A DNA stretch of 64,000 nucleotides from NCBI RefSeq assembly GCF_042159835.1, contig NZ_JBBVGT010000002.1, positions 1,054,001-1,118,000 of the forward strand, read 5' to 3'. Every line of letters starts with the position of its first letter. The stretch's first letter is position 1. The position numbers and the translations under genes were made by a program. Source of the DNA: Albibacterium profundi (lineage in GTDB: Bacteria > Bacteroidota > Bacteroidia > Sphingobacteriales > Sphingobacteriaceae). Below the pieces are notes generated by a model, which was not told the DNA's origin, ran no database searches, and worked only from the letters and a program-made list of their open reading frames with translations. Below are positions 41,870-49,233 of this stretch, one piece after another.

Positions 41870-44329
41870 ATGGAACGTAACGTACTATCCACCCTCTTAT
41901 CATTTCTTATATTATTCCTTACATTTAATGCGACGTTTGCACAGAAAAATTCAGTATTAACAGGCAAGCTAGTCGACCAATCAACATCGACAGCGGTAGA
42001 TTTTGCTAGCGTAGCGCTTTTTAATGCCGCAAATTCACAAGTTGCAGGAATGCTCTCCAATGAAGCAGGTGAGTTTAGTTTCGCTAATTTAGCGGTTGGA
42101 ACCTATACGCTTCGCGTCACTTTTGTCGGGTATGCGAATTATGAGCAACGAGTTTCATTAAAGACTGACGAAAATAAGAATCTGGGCACAATCAATCTTC
42201 ATCGTGCTTCTGCGGAAGTGCTTGATGCAGTAGTTGTCGAAGCAGAAGTTCCAGATATGCGCCTAGGAATTGACAGGAAGGTATTTAACGTATCTCAAAG
42301 CTTACTTAGCGAAGGCGGCTCTGCAACGGATCTTCTAGAGAATGTCCCTTCCCTTTCAGTCGACATGGATGGCACCGTAAGTCTACGAGGTTCCAGCAAT
42401 GTTCGTATTCTAATCGACGGAAAACCATCTGCAATGGCAGGAAGTGACATTACACAAACCTTACAGTCCCTGCCGGCAAACTCCATCCAGAGCATTGAAG
42501 TTATCACCAATCCATCATCCAAATACGATGCAGAAGGACAATCCGGAATTATTAATATCGTCTTAAAAAAGAATATCCGCCGGGGGCTAAATGGGATGAT
42601 CACCGCTTCGGGCGGATCTTATAATAATTATGACGGAGGAATTAGTTTAAATTATCGAGACGAGAAGTTCAATTATTACGGTAACTACAACTTCCGCAAA
42701 TCAAACCGACTAGGCGATGGTTTTAATAAAAACACAAACCTATCAAACAACGGAAGAACCGAAAATACAAGCGAAAATTCTAGAAAAGGAAATGGACATT
42801 CAGGCAAACTAGGCATTGATTATAATATTGACGACAAAACAACGATAGGTTTATCAAGTAACTTTAGTATACGAGACAATAATCGCTCAGAAGTACTGTT
42901 TTATCAATATTTCAACCAGCCAGACCTATCTGGCACCAGTAATCGAATAACTGAACAAAACGAGGACGATTTTGGTTATGATTTAAACTTAGACTTCCGT
43001 CGCGATTTTAATCGACCAGGGGAAAACTTGATGGCAAACTTTGCTTATGGCAAAAGCACGGAAGATGGCGTACAGCACTTTAATCAAGTTTTTTCGGAAG
43101 ATGCACCAGATGATCAACGTATAAATAATACTTCTGAAGTAGGGAAAAATGCAAATATTCAAATTGACTATGTGTTGCCTTTTGATGAAGAAAACAGATT
43201 GGAAGCAGGGTACCGGACATCCATACGATACGATGATGAAGAACAAATTTCCGACCGTTTTGACCCAGTGTCAAATTCGCTAATACGCGACTACGACCTG
43301 ACGAATCGTTTTGAAATGGAAGATATAGTTCACTCGGTTTACAGTAATTATCAGAATAAGATTACCGATAAACTGGGCTTCCAGCTGGGTCTGCGTCTAG
43401 AGCAGGCTTATTTAAATACAATTTACGAATCACTCGACCCGTCGGTTGCTGAGGAAAATCATCTGACCGAAGGTAAACTAGATTACTTACGATTATACCC
43501 GAGCTTGTTTCTCACTCAACAATTAGGAGAAGATGAACAACTACAAGCCAGCTATACGAGACGTGTACGTCGACCACGCGGCTGGCAGGTAAATCCATTC
43601 ATAGACATCTCCGATCCGATGAATATTCGTACCGGGAACCCGAATCTTATGCCTGAAGACATTCATTCTTTTGAATTGAGTTACGCCAAGTTTTGGCCAA
43701 TGGTTACACTTACATCATCAGTCTATCATCGACGCGTAAACGATGGAATCGAGAGCATTCGAACTAGTGCAAATGAAGAAACATCAGCGACCATGTCTCA
43801 ATGGTATAATATTAGCCGAACTGACGCTACCGGTTTTGAATTAATTTCAAAAGTCACGTTCAGTCCAAAAATTGACGCAACTGCGAACTTTAATGCATTC
43901 TATAATAAATATTTCGGCAGTGAAGAGTTTAATTTAGAGCCTACCGACGGATTCAACTGGGATGCGAACATTAGCAGTAATGTGAAAATACTAAAGGATC
44001 TCAGCGGACAAATTCGGGCCCAATATTATGCTCCGAGAACCAGAGCACAGGGAACTTCAATCGCCTCATTTGTGATGGATGCTGGCGTTAAAATGGACGT
44101 TATGAATAAAAAGGGGAGCATCATGCTAAATGTACGCGACCTGTTTAATCAACGACGCTGGGGTGGAACTACTTCAACACAATATTTTACACAGGAATTT
44201 GAAAGGCGATGGATGCGCAGAACGGTCACATTATCATTGAGTTATCGCTTTGGAAAAAATAATTTCAACACAAAGCAAACAGATCGAAACCAAGAAGATA
44301 GCTTTGGAGGAAATGAACCGCCATTCTAA
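41870..44329 (+). CDS. Outer-membrane beta-barrel receptor, TonB-dependent type (OMP_b-brl_3) with carboxypeptidase-regulatory-like N-domain
   Basis: An 819-residue outer-membrane protein. It has a signal peptide (about 1-24, NATFAQ), then a CarboxypepD_reg-like domain (about 30-110, LTGKLVDQSTSTAVDFASVALF) and a plug domain (about 115-230). The plug has SATDLLENVPSLSVDMDGTV and LRGSSNVRILIDGKPSAM, followed by IEVITNPSSKYDAEGQSGIINI. A large C-terminal barrel ends in aromatic-rich strands before a short Asn/Gln-rich tail. This is the outer membrane beta-barrel family related to TonB-dependent receptors but without an adjacent SusD-like partner or sigma/anti-sigma pair, so it is not a PUL receptor. 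The cargo is unknown. Confidence 0.88.
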   Translation: MERNVLSTLLSFLILFLTFNATFAQKNSVLTGKLVDQSTSTAVDFASVALFNAANSQVAGMLSNEAGEFSFANLAVGTYTLRVTFVGYANYEQRVSLKTDENKNLGTINLHRASAEVLDAVVVEAEVPDMRLGIDRKVFNVSQSLLSEGGSATDLLENVPSLSVDMDGTVSLRGSSNVRILIDGKPSAMAGSDITQTLQSLPANSIQSIEVITNPSSKYDAEGQSGIINIVLKKNIRRGLNGMITASGGSYNNYDGGISLNYRDEKFNYYGNYNFRKSNRLGDGFNKNTNLSNNGRTENTSENSRKGNGHSGKLGIDYNIDDKTTIGLSSNFSIRDNNRSEVLFYQYFNQPDLSGTSNRITEQNEDDFGYDLNLDFRRDFNRPGENLMANFAYGKSTEDGVQHFNQVFSEDAPDDQRINNTSEVGKNANIQIDYVLPFDEENRLEAGYRTSIRYDDEEQISDRFDPVSNSLIRDYDLTNRFEMEDIVHSVYSNYQNKITDKLGFQLGLRLEQAYLNTIYESLDPSVAEENHLTEGKLDYLRLYPSLFLTQQLGEDEQLQASYTRRVRRPRGWQVNPFIDISDPMNIRTGNPNLMPEDIHSFELSYAKFWPMVTLTSSVYHRRVNDGIESIRTSANEETSATMSQWYNISRTDATGFELISKVTFSPKIDATANFNAFYNKYFGSEEFNLEPTDGFNWDANISSNVKILKDLSGQIRAQYYAPRTRAQGTSIASFVMDAGVKMDVMNKKGSIMLNVRDLFNQRRWGGTTSTQYFTQEFERRWMRRTVTLSLSYRFGKNNFNTKQTDRNQEDSFGGNEPPF

Positions 44330-44334
44330 TTTTC

Positions 44335-44358
44335 TTTTTTACTACTTTGAGTAAAAAA
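44335..44358 (+). terminator. AT-rich hairpin after the receptor gene
   Basis: TTTTTTACT (44335-44343) pairs with AGTAAAAAA (44350-44358) around a 6-nt loop. The helix is nearly all A-T, so termination may be weak. Confidence 0.35.
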
Positions 44359-44361
44359 ATG

Positions 44362-44369
44362 TAGCTTTG
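44362..44369 (+). promoter_or_regulatory. -7 promoter element TAGCTTTG upstream of the small membrane protein gene
   Basis: TAGCTTTG fits TAnnTTTG and ends 23 nt before the ATG at 44393. The nearest TTG (44347-44349) is only 12 nt upstream, so no regular -33. Confidence 0.4.
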
Positions 44370-44392
44370 GTGGAAACAAGAAATAAAGAATC

Positions 44393-44842
44393 ATGAATTT
44401 ACATTTAGCTTTAAAGCATCTACACTCCGGATGGCGTTACGTTGCACTGTTGTTGATTATTATCGCGATTATTAGTGCATTCTCTGGCTGGTTTGGAAAA
44501 AACAACTACACAGAAGGCAATCGGAAGCTTAATTTATTTACCTTGATTGCTTTTCATCTTCAAGCACTAATCGGTCTAATATTATATTTTGTTAGTCCGA
44601 AAGTGCGCTTAGATGATATGGCAATGGCCATGAAAGACAGCATCAGCAGATACTGGACTGTAGAGCATTTATTCATGATGTTGATCGCCGTCGTGTTGAT
44701 TACTATTGGTCACTCTAAATCAAAAAAGATTACAGCGTCAACACAAAAGCATAAGACCATTGCGATTTTTTACACCTTAGCCTTAATTATTGTAATTGTT
44801 GCAGTCAGCATGAGCGGAATCCCGATTTGGGCTATGTCTTAA
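44393..44842 (+). CDS. Small four-helix membrane protein, cytochrome-b-like
   Basis: A 149-residue integral membrane protein with four hydrophobic segments (about 12-32, 47-67, 90-107 and 122-143). Histidines lie in or at the ends of the helices: H9/H11 before helix 1, H55 in helix 2, and H92 and H107 flanking helix 3. This spacing would allow haem b ligation, and similar Bacteroidota proteins are often annotated cytochrome B. No partner oxidoreductase is adjacent, so function is not known. It is a single gene between the outer-membrane receptor and the trp leader, with a -7 element just before it. Confidence 0.6.
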   Translation: MNLHLALKHLHSGWRYVALLLIIIAIISAFSGWFGKNNYTEGNRKLNLFTLIAFHLQALIGLILYFVSPKVRLDDMAMAMKDSISRYWTVEHLFMMLIAVVLITIGHSKSKKITASTQKHKTIAIFYTLALIIVIVAVSMSGIPIWAMS

Positions 44843-44880
44843 AAAAATAACCCGAGATTAGGTTTTTTAAGAAATCTTCT

Positions 44881-44888
44881 TAAATTTG
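44881..44888 (+). promoter_or_regulatory. -7 promoter element TAAATTTG of the trp leader
   Basis: TAAATTTG fits TAnnTTTG and ends only 6 nt before the first leader ATG at 44895. Transcription would therefore begin close to the leader start codon. A small hairpin TTAAGAA/TTCTTAA (44867-44883) overlaps it. No -33 TTG is seen at the standard spacing. Confidence 0.5.
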
Positions 44889-44894
44889 TCATCA

Positions 44895-44942
44895 ATGATG
44901 AAAAAAACATATACAATTAGCTGGTGGTGGTGTGATAAATAA
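44895..44942 (+). CDS. trpL: trp operon leader peptide with three consecutive Trp codons
   Basis: A 15-codon ORF, MMKKTYTISWWWCDK, in front of trpE. Three TGG codons in a row (44922-44930) are very unlikely by chance in a 15-residue frame directly before a tryptophan biosynthesis gene. The ORF ends with TAA at 44942, and the three Trp codons sit on and just before the first strand of a set of alternative hairpins. In ribosome-mediated attenuation, low charged tRNA-Trp stalls the ribosome on these codons and lets the downstream genes be transcribed. Two tandem ATGs (44895 and 44898) can start it. No Shine-Dalgarno sequence precedes it. Confidence 0.85.
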   Translation: MMKKTYTISWWWCDK

Positions 44943-45017
44943 GCACGCCGGGCTAAACGTATAACAAAATATTAGATTCTATTTGAAGACCCGACGTATA
45001 AAATGTCGGGTTTTTTT
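44929..45017 (+). promoter_or_regulatory. Tryptophan attenuator (alternative 1:2, 2:3 and 3:4 hairpins)
   Basis: Four segments can pair in the classic way. Segment 1, GGTGTG (44929-44934), pairs with CACGCC (44944-44949), one wobble. Segment 2, ACGCCGGG (44945-44952), pairs with segment 3, CCCGACGT (44990-44997), 7 of 8 bases, as antiterminator. Segment 3, ACCCGAC (44989-44995), pairs with segment 4, GTCGGGT (45005-45011), followed by a T-run, as intrinsic terminator. Segment 1 overlaps the last Trp codon of the leader ORF. A ribosome stalled on the Trp codons would mask segment 1 and free segment 2 for antitermination. Confidence 0.75.
44989..45017 (+). terminator. Attenuator terminator before trpE
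   Basis: ACCCGAC (44989-44995) pairs perfectly with GTCGGGT (45005-45011) around a 9-nt loop, and the T-run at 45011-45017 follows. It lies 19 nt before the trpE ATG. Confidence 0.85.
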
Positions 45018-45035
45018 GTGTTTAAAAACAGTGAA

Positions 45036-46451
45036 ATGAAGAAAATTAAGATATCAACTTCTTTTAGAAAGATGCTCGCCGATACGACGACCCCCGTCAG
45101 TATTTATTTGCGATTGAGGGATATGTTTCCCAATAGCCTCTTACTTGAAAGCTCCGACTACCATAGTCGAGAAAATAACATGAGTTATGTCTGTTGTGTA
45201 CCGATAGCCGGTATAAAACTCGACAAAGATCAATTTGAGATAAGCTATCCCGATGGAGAGAAGGTGACAAAGACTTCGAGCTCGATCGAAATAAGAAAAG
45301 AAATTTCTGATTTCTGTAATTCGATAACGGCAGATGAGTCAGACGTGAAATTTATCTCTAACGGTTTATTTGGATATTTTACCTTTGATGCTGTACAACA
45401 TTTTGAAGACATAAAGCTTAACACCGAAGCTTCAAAAGCGAGGGATATACCGTTTATGCAATACAACATCTATCAATATGTTATTGCAATAGACCATTTT
45501 AGAAATGAGCTTTATATTTTCGAACATACAACGGATGATAAAGAACCTTACGGTTTAGACCAGATAGAATACCTAATTCAAAACAAAGATTTCCCTGATT
45601 ATCAATTCTCATTAAACGGTCCGGAAAGTTCCAATTTGGAAGATAAAGAATTTAAAGACCTTGTTGAAATGATGAAGAAGCATATTTATCGTGGCGACGT
45701 CTTTCAAATTGTGCCGTCCAGAGCATTCTCGCAACCTTTTTTAGGGGATGAATTCAATGTATACCGCGCCCTTCGTTCCATCAATCCATCACCTTATCTT
45801 TTCTATTTCGATTATGGAAGCTTCAAACTCTTCGGTTCTTCTCCCGAATCGCAATTAACCATTAAAAACGATGAAGCTGCTATCTATCCGATTGCCGGTA
45901 CCTTTAAAAGAAGTGGTAATGATGAGGAAGATTTAGCAATAGCGGATGCTTTAAAAAATGACCCAAAAGAGAGTGCAGAACACGTTATGCTGGTAGATTT
46001 AGCAAGAAACGACCTCAGTAAACATTGCGAGGACGTTAAGGTACAATCCTTCAAGGAATCACAACTATACTCTCATGTTATACATCTTGTGTCTAAAGTG
46101 ACGGGGACACTTAGAAAAGATGTCAATCCATTTGATATCGTTGCAGATACATTCCCTGCCGGCACGTTAAGCGGCTCACCTAAATATATGGCGCTCACGT
46201 TGATCGATCGCTATGAGACCGTCCAACGGAGCTATTATAGTGGCGCCATCGGATTTATGGGTTTTAACGGCGACTTCAATCACGCCATTATGATACGCTC
46301 GTTCCTAAGCAAGCAGAACACGTTACATTATCAGGCTGGCGCGGGAATCGTCGCCGACTCTAATGCGGAAAGCGAACTAAAAGAGGTAGACAATAAAATC
46401 GCAGCGCTAAGAAAAGCATTACAATTTGCCGAGACCATTAATAAGAATTAG
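45036..46451 (+). CDS. trpE: Anthranilate synthase component I
   Basis: TrpE makes anthranilate from chorismate with ammonia supplied by TrpG, the first committed step of tryptophan synthesis. I place the start at the ATG at 45036 (471 residues), since the in-frame ATG at 45003 lies inside the attenuator terminator. The feedback-inhibition motif LLESS is at 36-40, and the chorismate-binding domain has RGDVFQIVPSRAF (about 228-240), GSSPESQL, IAGTFKRSG, DLARNDLSKHC and FPAGTLSGSPKYMA. The LLESS motif suggests Trp also inhibits the enzyme. It heads the trpE-trpG-trpC unit under the leader attenuator. Confidence 0.95.
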   Translation: MKKIKISTSFRKMLADTTTPVSIYLRLRDMFPNSLLLESSDYHSRENNMSYVCCVPIAGIKLDKDQFEISYPDGEKVTKTSSSIEIRKEISDFCNSITADESDVKFISNGLFGYFTFDAVQHFEDIKLNTEASKARDIPFMQYNIYQYVIAIDHFRNELYIFEHTTDDKEPYGLDQIEYLIQNKDFPDYQFSLNGPESSNLEDKEFKDLVEMMKKHIYRGDVFQIVPSRAFSQPFLGDEFNVYRALRSINPSPYLFYFDYGSFKLFGSSPESQLTIKNDEAAIYPIAGTFKRSGNDEEDLAIADALKNDPKESAEHVMLVDLARNDLSKHCEDVKVQSFKESQLYSHVIHLVSKVTGTLRKDVNPFDIVADTFPAGTLSGSPKYMALTLIDRYETVQRSYYSGAIGFMGFNGDFNHAIMIRSFLSKQNTLHYQAGAGIVADSNAESELKEVDNKIAALRKALQFAETINKN

Positions 46452-46461
46452 AAGAAAAAAA

Positions 46462-47046
46462 ATGAAAACAGCGGTTAAGAAAGAAGTTGTCATTATCGAC
46501 AACTATGACTCATTTACTTTTAACTTAGTACATCTATTACACGAATGTGGTTACGAGGCGACAGTATGGAGAAACGACAAGTTTGAATTAGCTGATTTAG
46601 CGCGTTTCGATAAGATCATGTTATCTCCGGGCCCAGGTATTCCTGCTGAATCCGGTTTGCTTTTGGATGTGATAAAAGAATATGGCACAAAAAAGAGCAT
46701 TTTAGGAGTGTGCCTTGGTCTTCAGGCTATTGCAGAAGTATATGGAGGTCAGTTATACAACTTAGATAAGCCTGTACACGGCACTGCAACACCGATTACA
46801 GTATTAAAGCCGAATGATGTCCTTTTCCAAGAACTGCCCAATTCGTTTTTGGTCGGCCGCTACCATTCTTGGGCGGTGGACAGAGAAGCGGTGCCAGACG
46901 AACTAGAAATAACAGCCGTAGACAATCAAGGAGTCATCATGGCGGCCAGTCACCGGACCCTCGATGTCCGCGGAGTACAGTTTCACCCAGAATCCATTCT
47001 TAGCGAACATGGTGTACAACTAATTAGTAATTGGCTGAAGCAATAA
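46462..47046 (+). CDS. trpG: Anthranilate synthase component II (glutamine amidotransferase)
   Basis: TrpG is the class I glutamine amidotransferase that releases ammonia for TrpE. The 194-residue protein starts at the ATG at 46462, 10 nt after the trpE stop; the longer frame start at 46426 overlaps trpE and has no family similarity. Key features are IIDNYDSFTFNLVHLL, SPGPGIPAESG, the nucleophile C84 in GVCLGLQAIAEVYGG, and the His-Glu pair in VQFHPESIL (near residue 176). It is co-transcribed with trpE and trpC. It could also serve para-aminobenzoate synthesis, as amphibolic TrpG/PabA proteins do. Confidence 0.95.
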   Translation: MKTAVKKEVVIIDNYDSFTFNLVHLLHECGYEATVWRNDKFELADLARFDKIMLSPGPGIPAESGLLLDVIKEYGTKKSILGVCLGLQAIAEVYGGQLYNLDKPVHGTATPITVLKPNDVLFQELPNSFLVGRYHSWAVDREAVPDELEITAVDNQGVIMAASHRTLDVRGVQFHPESILSEHGVQLISNWLKQ

Positions 47047-47062
47047 TTTAAGTATAACTCAA

Positions 47063-47851
47063 ATGAATATATTAGAAAAGATTATCCAACGGAAAAAAAT
47101 AGAAGTAGCTGATGCAAAAGAGCGCGTTTCGGTAGCTGAGTTAGAATCAATGCCTTTATTTTCTCGGACACCTTACCAGCTAGCAGATTTTGTTTTCGAT
47201 CCCAACCGAAATGGAATTATTTCCGAATTTAAAAGAGCTTCCCCATCGAAGGGTGTTATCAATGACCATTCAAATATAGTTGATATTGTAACAGCCTACG
47301 CTGCGAACGGCGTGTCCGCCATTTCTGTCCTGACGGATCGTGACTTTTTCGGAGGTAGCCTGCAGGACCTGTCAATTGCACGCCAGCACGTCAGTATCCC
47401 TTTGTTGAGAAAAGAGTTCATTATCGATGAATTTCAAATTATCGAAGCAAAAGCCTATGGAGCTGATATTATTTTACTTATCGCATCATGCCTAACACCA
47501 AGAGAGATAATCCAACTATCAACGATAGCAAAAACATTGGATTTAAATGTATTGTTGGAAGTTCATAATGAGAAAGAACTAAGTGACAATCTCATCGATA
47601 CGGTCGATGCCATAGGAGTGAACAACCGGAACTTAAACGATTTCACAGTCTCCGTAGATCACTCTTTAAATTTGGTTAACCAAATACCTGATCAGTATAT
47701 TAAAATTTCCGAAAGTGGGATCAGCGAAGTGAATACGATTAAAGAGCTCAAAACAGCAGGGTTTAACGCATTTTTAATTGGCGAGAATTTTATGAAAAGC
47801 AAAGATCCTCAACTCGCTATTGCAGATTTTACAAAACGCTTGTCATCCTAA
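47063..47851 (+). CDS. trpC: Indole-3-glycerol phosphate synthase
   Basis: TrpC closes the indole ring of tryptophan from carboxyphenylaminodeoxyribulose 5-phosphate. The 262-residue TIM barrel has IISEFKRASPSKGVI (about 52-66), the catalytic Lys and Glu in LLRKEFIIDEFQI, ILLIASCLT, GVNNRNLNDF and ISESGISEVN. The gene begins 16 nt after trpG. trpD, which normally sits between trpG and trpC in Bacteroidota trp operons, is not here, and trpF, trpB and trpA do not follow; the next gene is anmK on the other strand. The remaining steps must be encoded elsewhere. Confidence 0.95.
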   Translation: MNILEKIIQRKKIEVADAKERVSVAELESMPLFSRTPYQLADFVFDPNRNGIISEFKRASPSKGVINDHSNIVDIVTAYAANGVSAISVLTDRDFFGGSLQDLSIARQHVSIPLLRKEFIIDEFQIIEAKAYGADIILLIASCLTPREIIQLSTIAKTLDLNVLLEVHNEKELSDNLIDTVDAIGVNNRNLNDFTVSVDHSLNLVNQIPDQYIKISESGISEVNTIKELKTAGFNAFLIGENFMKSKDPQLAIADFTKRLSS

Positions 47852-47889
47852 CAAGCTTTAAAGTGATATCTTTTAAACGCCGATAATTG

Positions 47890-49086
47890 TTAATCGGGAA
47901 AGCTGATCTTACCAAAGCAAACCCCGGGGGCACCTGATACCGCTGGAAAAATAATGGGAGCACCTGCAACAGTTTCATTGGCTAGAAGTGAAAACAGAAC
48001 CGCTTCTTTGGCGTCAGGGTTCATCCCTAAAACAGATGTATTCTCAATCGTAGTACCCACTAAAAGCGACTCTAAGTTTGTCATTAGTGTCTTATTAAGA
48101 TGTCCACCACCGCTAACATATAAAGATAAAGCTCCGTACTGCTCCTTTAAAGGAGCGAGGGAGTCAGCAATGCATCGTGCAGTAAACATAGACAAGGTAG
48201 CCATCACATGTTCCTTCTCAAGCTTCTGCGTATCACTCCGTAATTGTGCCTTTTCAAGGTAAGAAAGATTAAAGAGCTCAGGTCCGGTTGTTTTCGGATG
48301 GCTTTTATGAAAAAAAGGATGTTCAAGCAAGCTATTTAACAAATCTTGATTGACTAGCCCCAGACGGGCAACTTCACCATCTTTATCATAGGGCTTCGAC
48401 CAGTTAACTTGCATATATTGATTCATAAGTGTATTACCGGGACCAACGTCTGACGCAAATACACCTTCAACGCGTCTACCTGCAGGTAAAAACGAAAAAT
48501 TCGAAATTCCTCCTATATTCAAAAGAACGCGATTCTCCGACCCATGTCCGAAAAGCAAATAATCGCCATAAATTACCAGTGGCGCTCCTTCACCCCCAGC
48601 AGCTACATGTTTTTGACGAAAATCGGATATCGTAATAATACCGGTGTATCGAGCAATATGATCACCATCTCCGATCTGTAATGTACTATTCGTAAACCCT
48701 TGAGCATGCGTTGAATTGATAGGTGCATGGAAAACCGTCTGACCATGACTTGCAATGAGATCAATCTTACTTGCATCCAAGCTCCATTTTTTTAGAGTTT
48801 TACCCACTAGTTCCGCATGCGCAATCCCTATTTTGGCATTCATCGCACAGAGCATTTCCGTATAAACCGTTTCTTTTGAGAATATTGATTTTATCTCATT
48901 CCGAAAGGCACTCGAATATTCGAGCGACTCAAATGCCAGCAATTCTAAACGAGTTTTAGTCCCACTTCCCTGAATTTTAGTCAGTGCGATATCGAGTCCA
49001 TCGAGTGATGTACCTGACATAAGTCCGATGATTATCCGAGTATCCTTCTCGCCAATATTACATAAAGCTTCAAGATTTTTATTCAT
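47890..49086 (-). CDS. anmK: Anhydro-N-acetylmuramic acid kinase
   Basis: AnmK phosphorylates and opens 1,6-anhydro-MurNAc released by lytic transglycosylases, giving MurNAc 6-phosphate for cell-wall recycling. The 398-residue ASKHA-fold protein begins with the nucleotide motif IIGLMSGTSLDGLDIAL (about 19-35). It also has DLIASHGQTVFHAP, the GEGAPLV stretch, LLNIGGISNFS (about 187-197) and FASDVGPGNTLMNQ with the catalytic Asp. The C-terminal VSGGGHLNKTLM is the second phosphate motif. It is divergent from the nagB fusion gene, so amino-sugar salvage genes share this locus. The MltD-like enzyme in the window can produce its substrate. Confidence 0.94.
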   Translation of the reverse strand: MNKNLEALCNIGEKDTRIIIGLMSGTSLDGLDIALTKIQGSGTKTRLELLAFESLEYSSAFRNEIKSIFSKETVYTEMLCAMNAKIGIAHAELVGKTLKKWSLDASKIDLIASHGQTVFHAPINSTHAQGFTNSTLQIGDGDHIARYTGIITISDFRQKHVAAGGEGAPLVIYGDYLLFGHGSENRVLLNIGGISNFSFLPAGRRVEGVFASDVGPGNTLMNQYMQVNWSKPYDKDGEVARLGLVNQDLLNSLLEHPFFHKSHPKTTGPELFNLSYLEKAQLRSDTQKLEKEHVMATLSMFTARCIADSLAPLKEQYGALSLYVSGGGHLNKTLMTNLESLLVGTTIENTSVLGMNPDAKEAVLFSLLANETVAGAPIIFPAVSGAPGVCFGKISFPD

Positions 49087-49197
49087 TCCGTTGTTTTTAG
49101 GTCTTGCGCAATCGTGTGCATTGAGTTAACGCGACAGATTTATGTCAATAATACTATAAATACACCAAAAACGAAGCATTTTGTAGAATAGAATTAT

Positions 49198-49205
49198 TAG
49201 ATTTG
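49198..49205 (+). promoter_or_regulatory. -7 promoter element TAGATTTG upstream of nagB
   Basis: TAGATTTG fits TAnnTTTG and ends 28 nt before the nagB ATG. The nearest TTG (49181-49183) is 14 nt upstream, shorter than the usual spacing. No operator palindrome is visible in the 147-nt region shared with anmK. Confidence 0.45.
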
Positions 49206-49233
49206 CTTCTCACCTTAAACGTATTAAACCAAA

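Noticed and set aside
45003..45035. Upstream ATG at 45003 as trpE start
   Set aside because: It lies inside the attenuator terminator stem and would add 11 residues absent from the TrpE family. The ATG at 45036 is preferred.
46426..46461. Longer trpG start overlapping trpE
   Set aside because: The 12 extra residues do not match the family; the ATG at 46462 gives the normal N-terminus.
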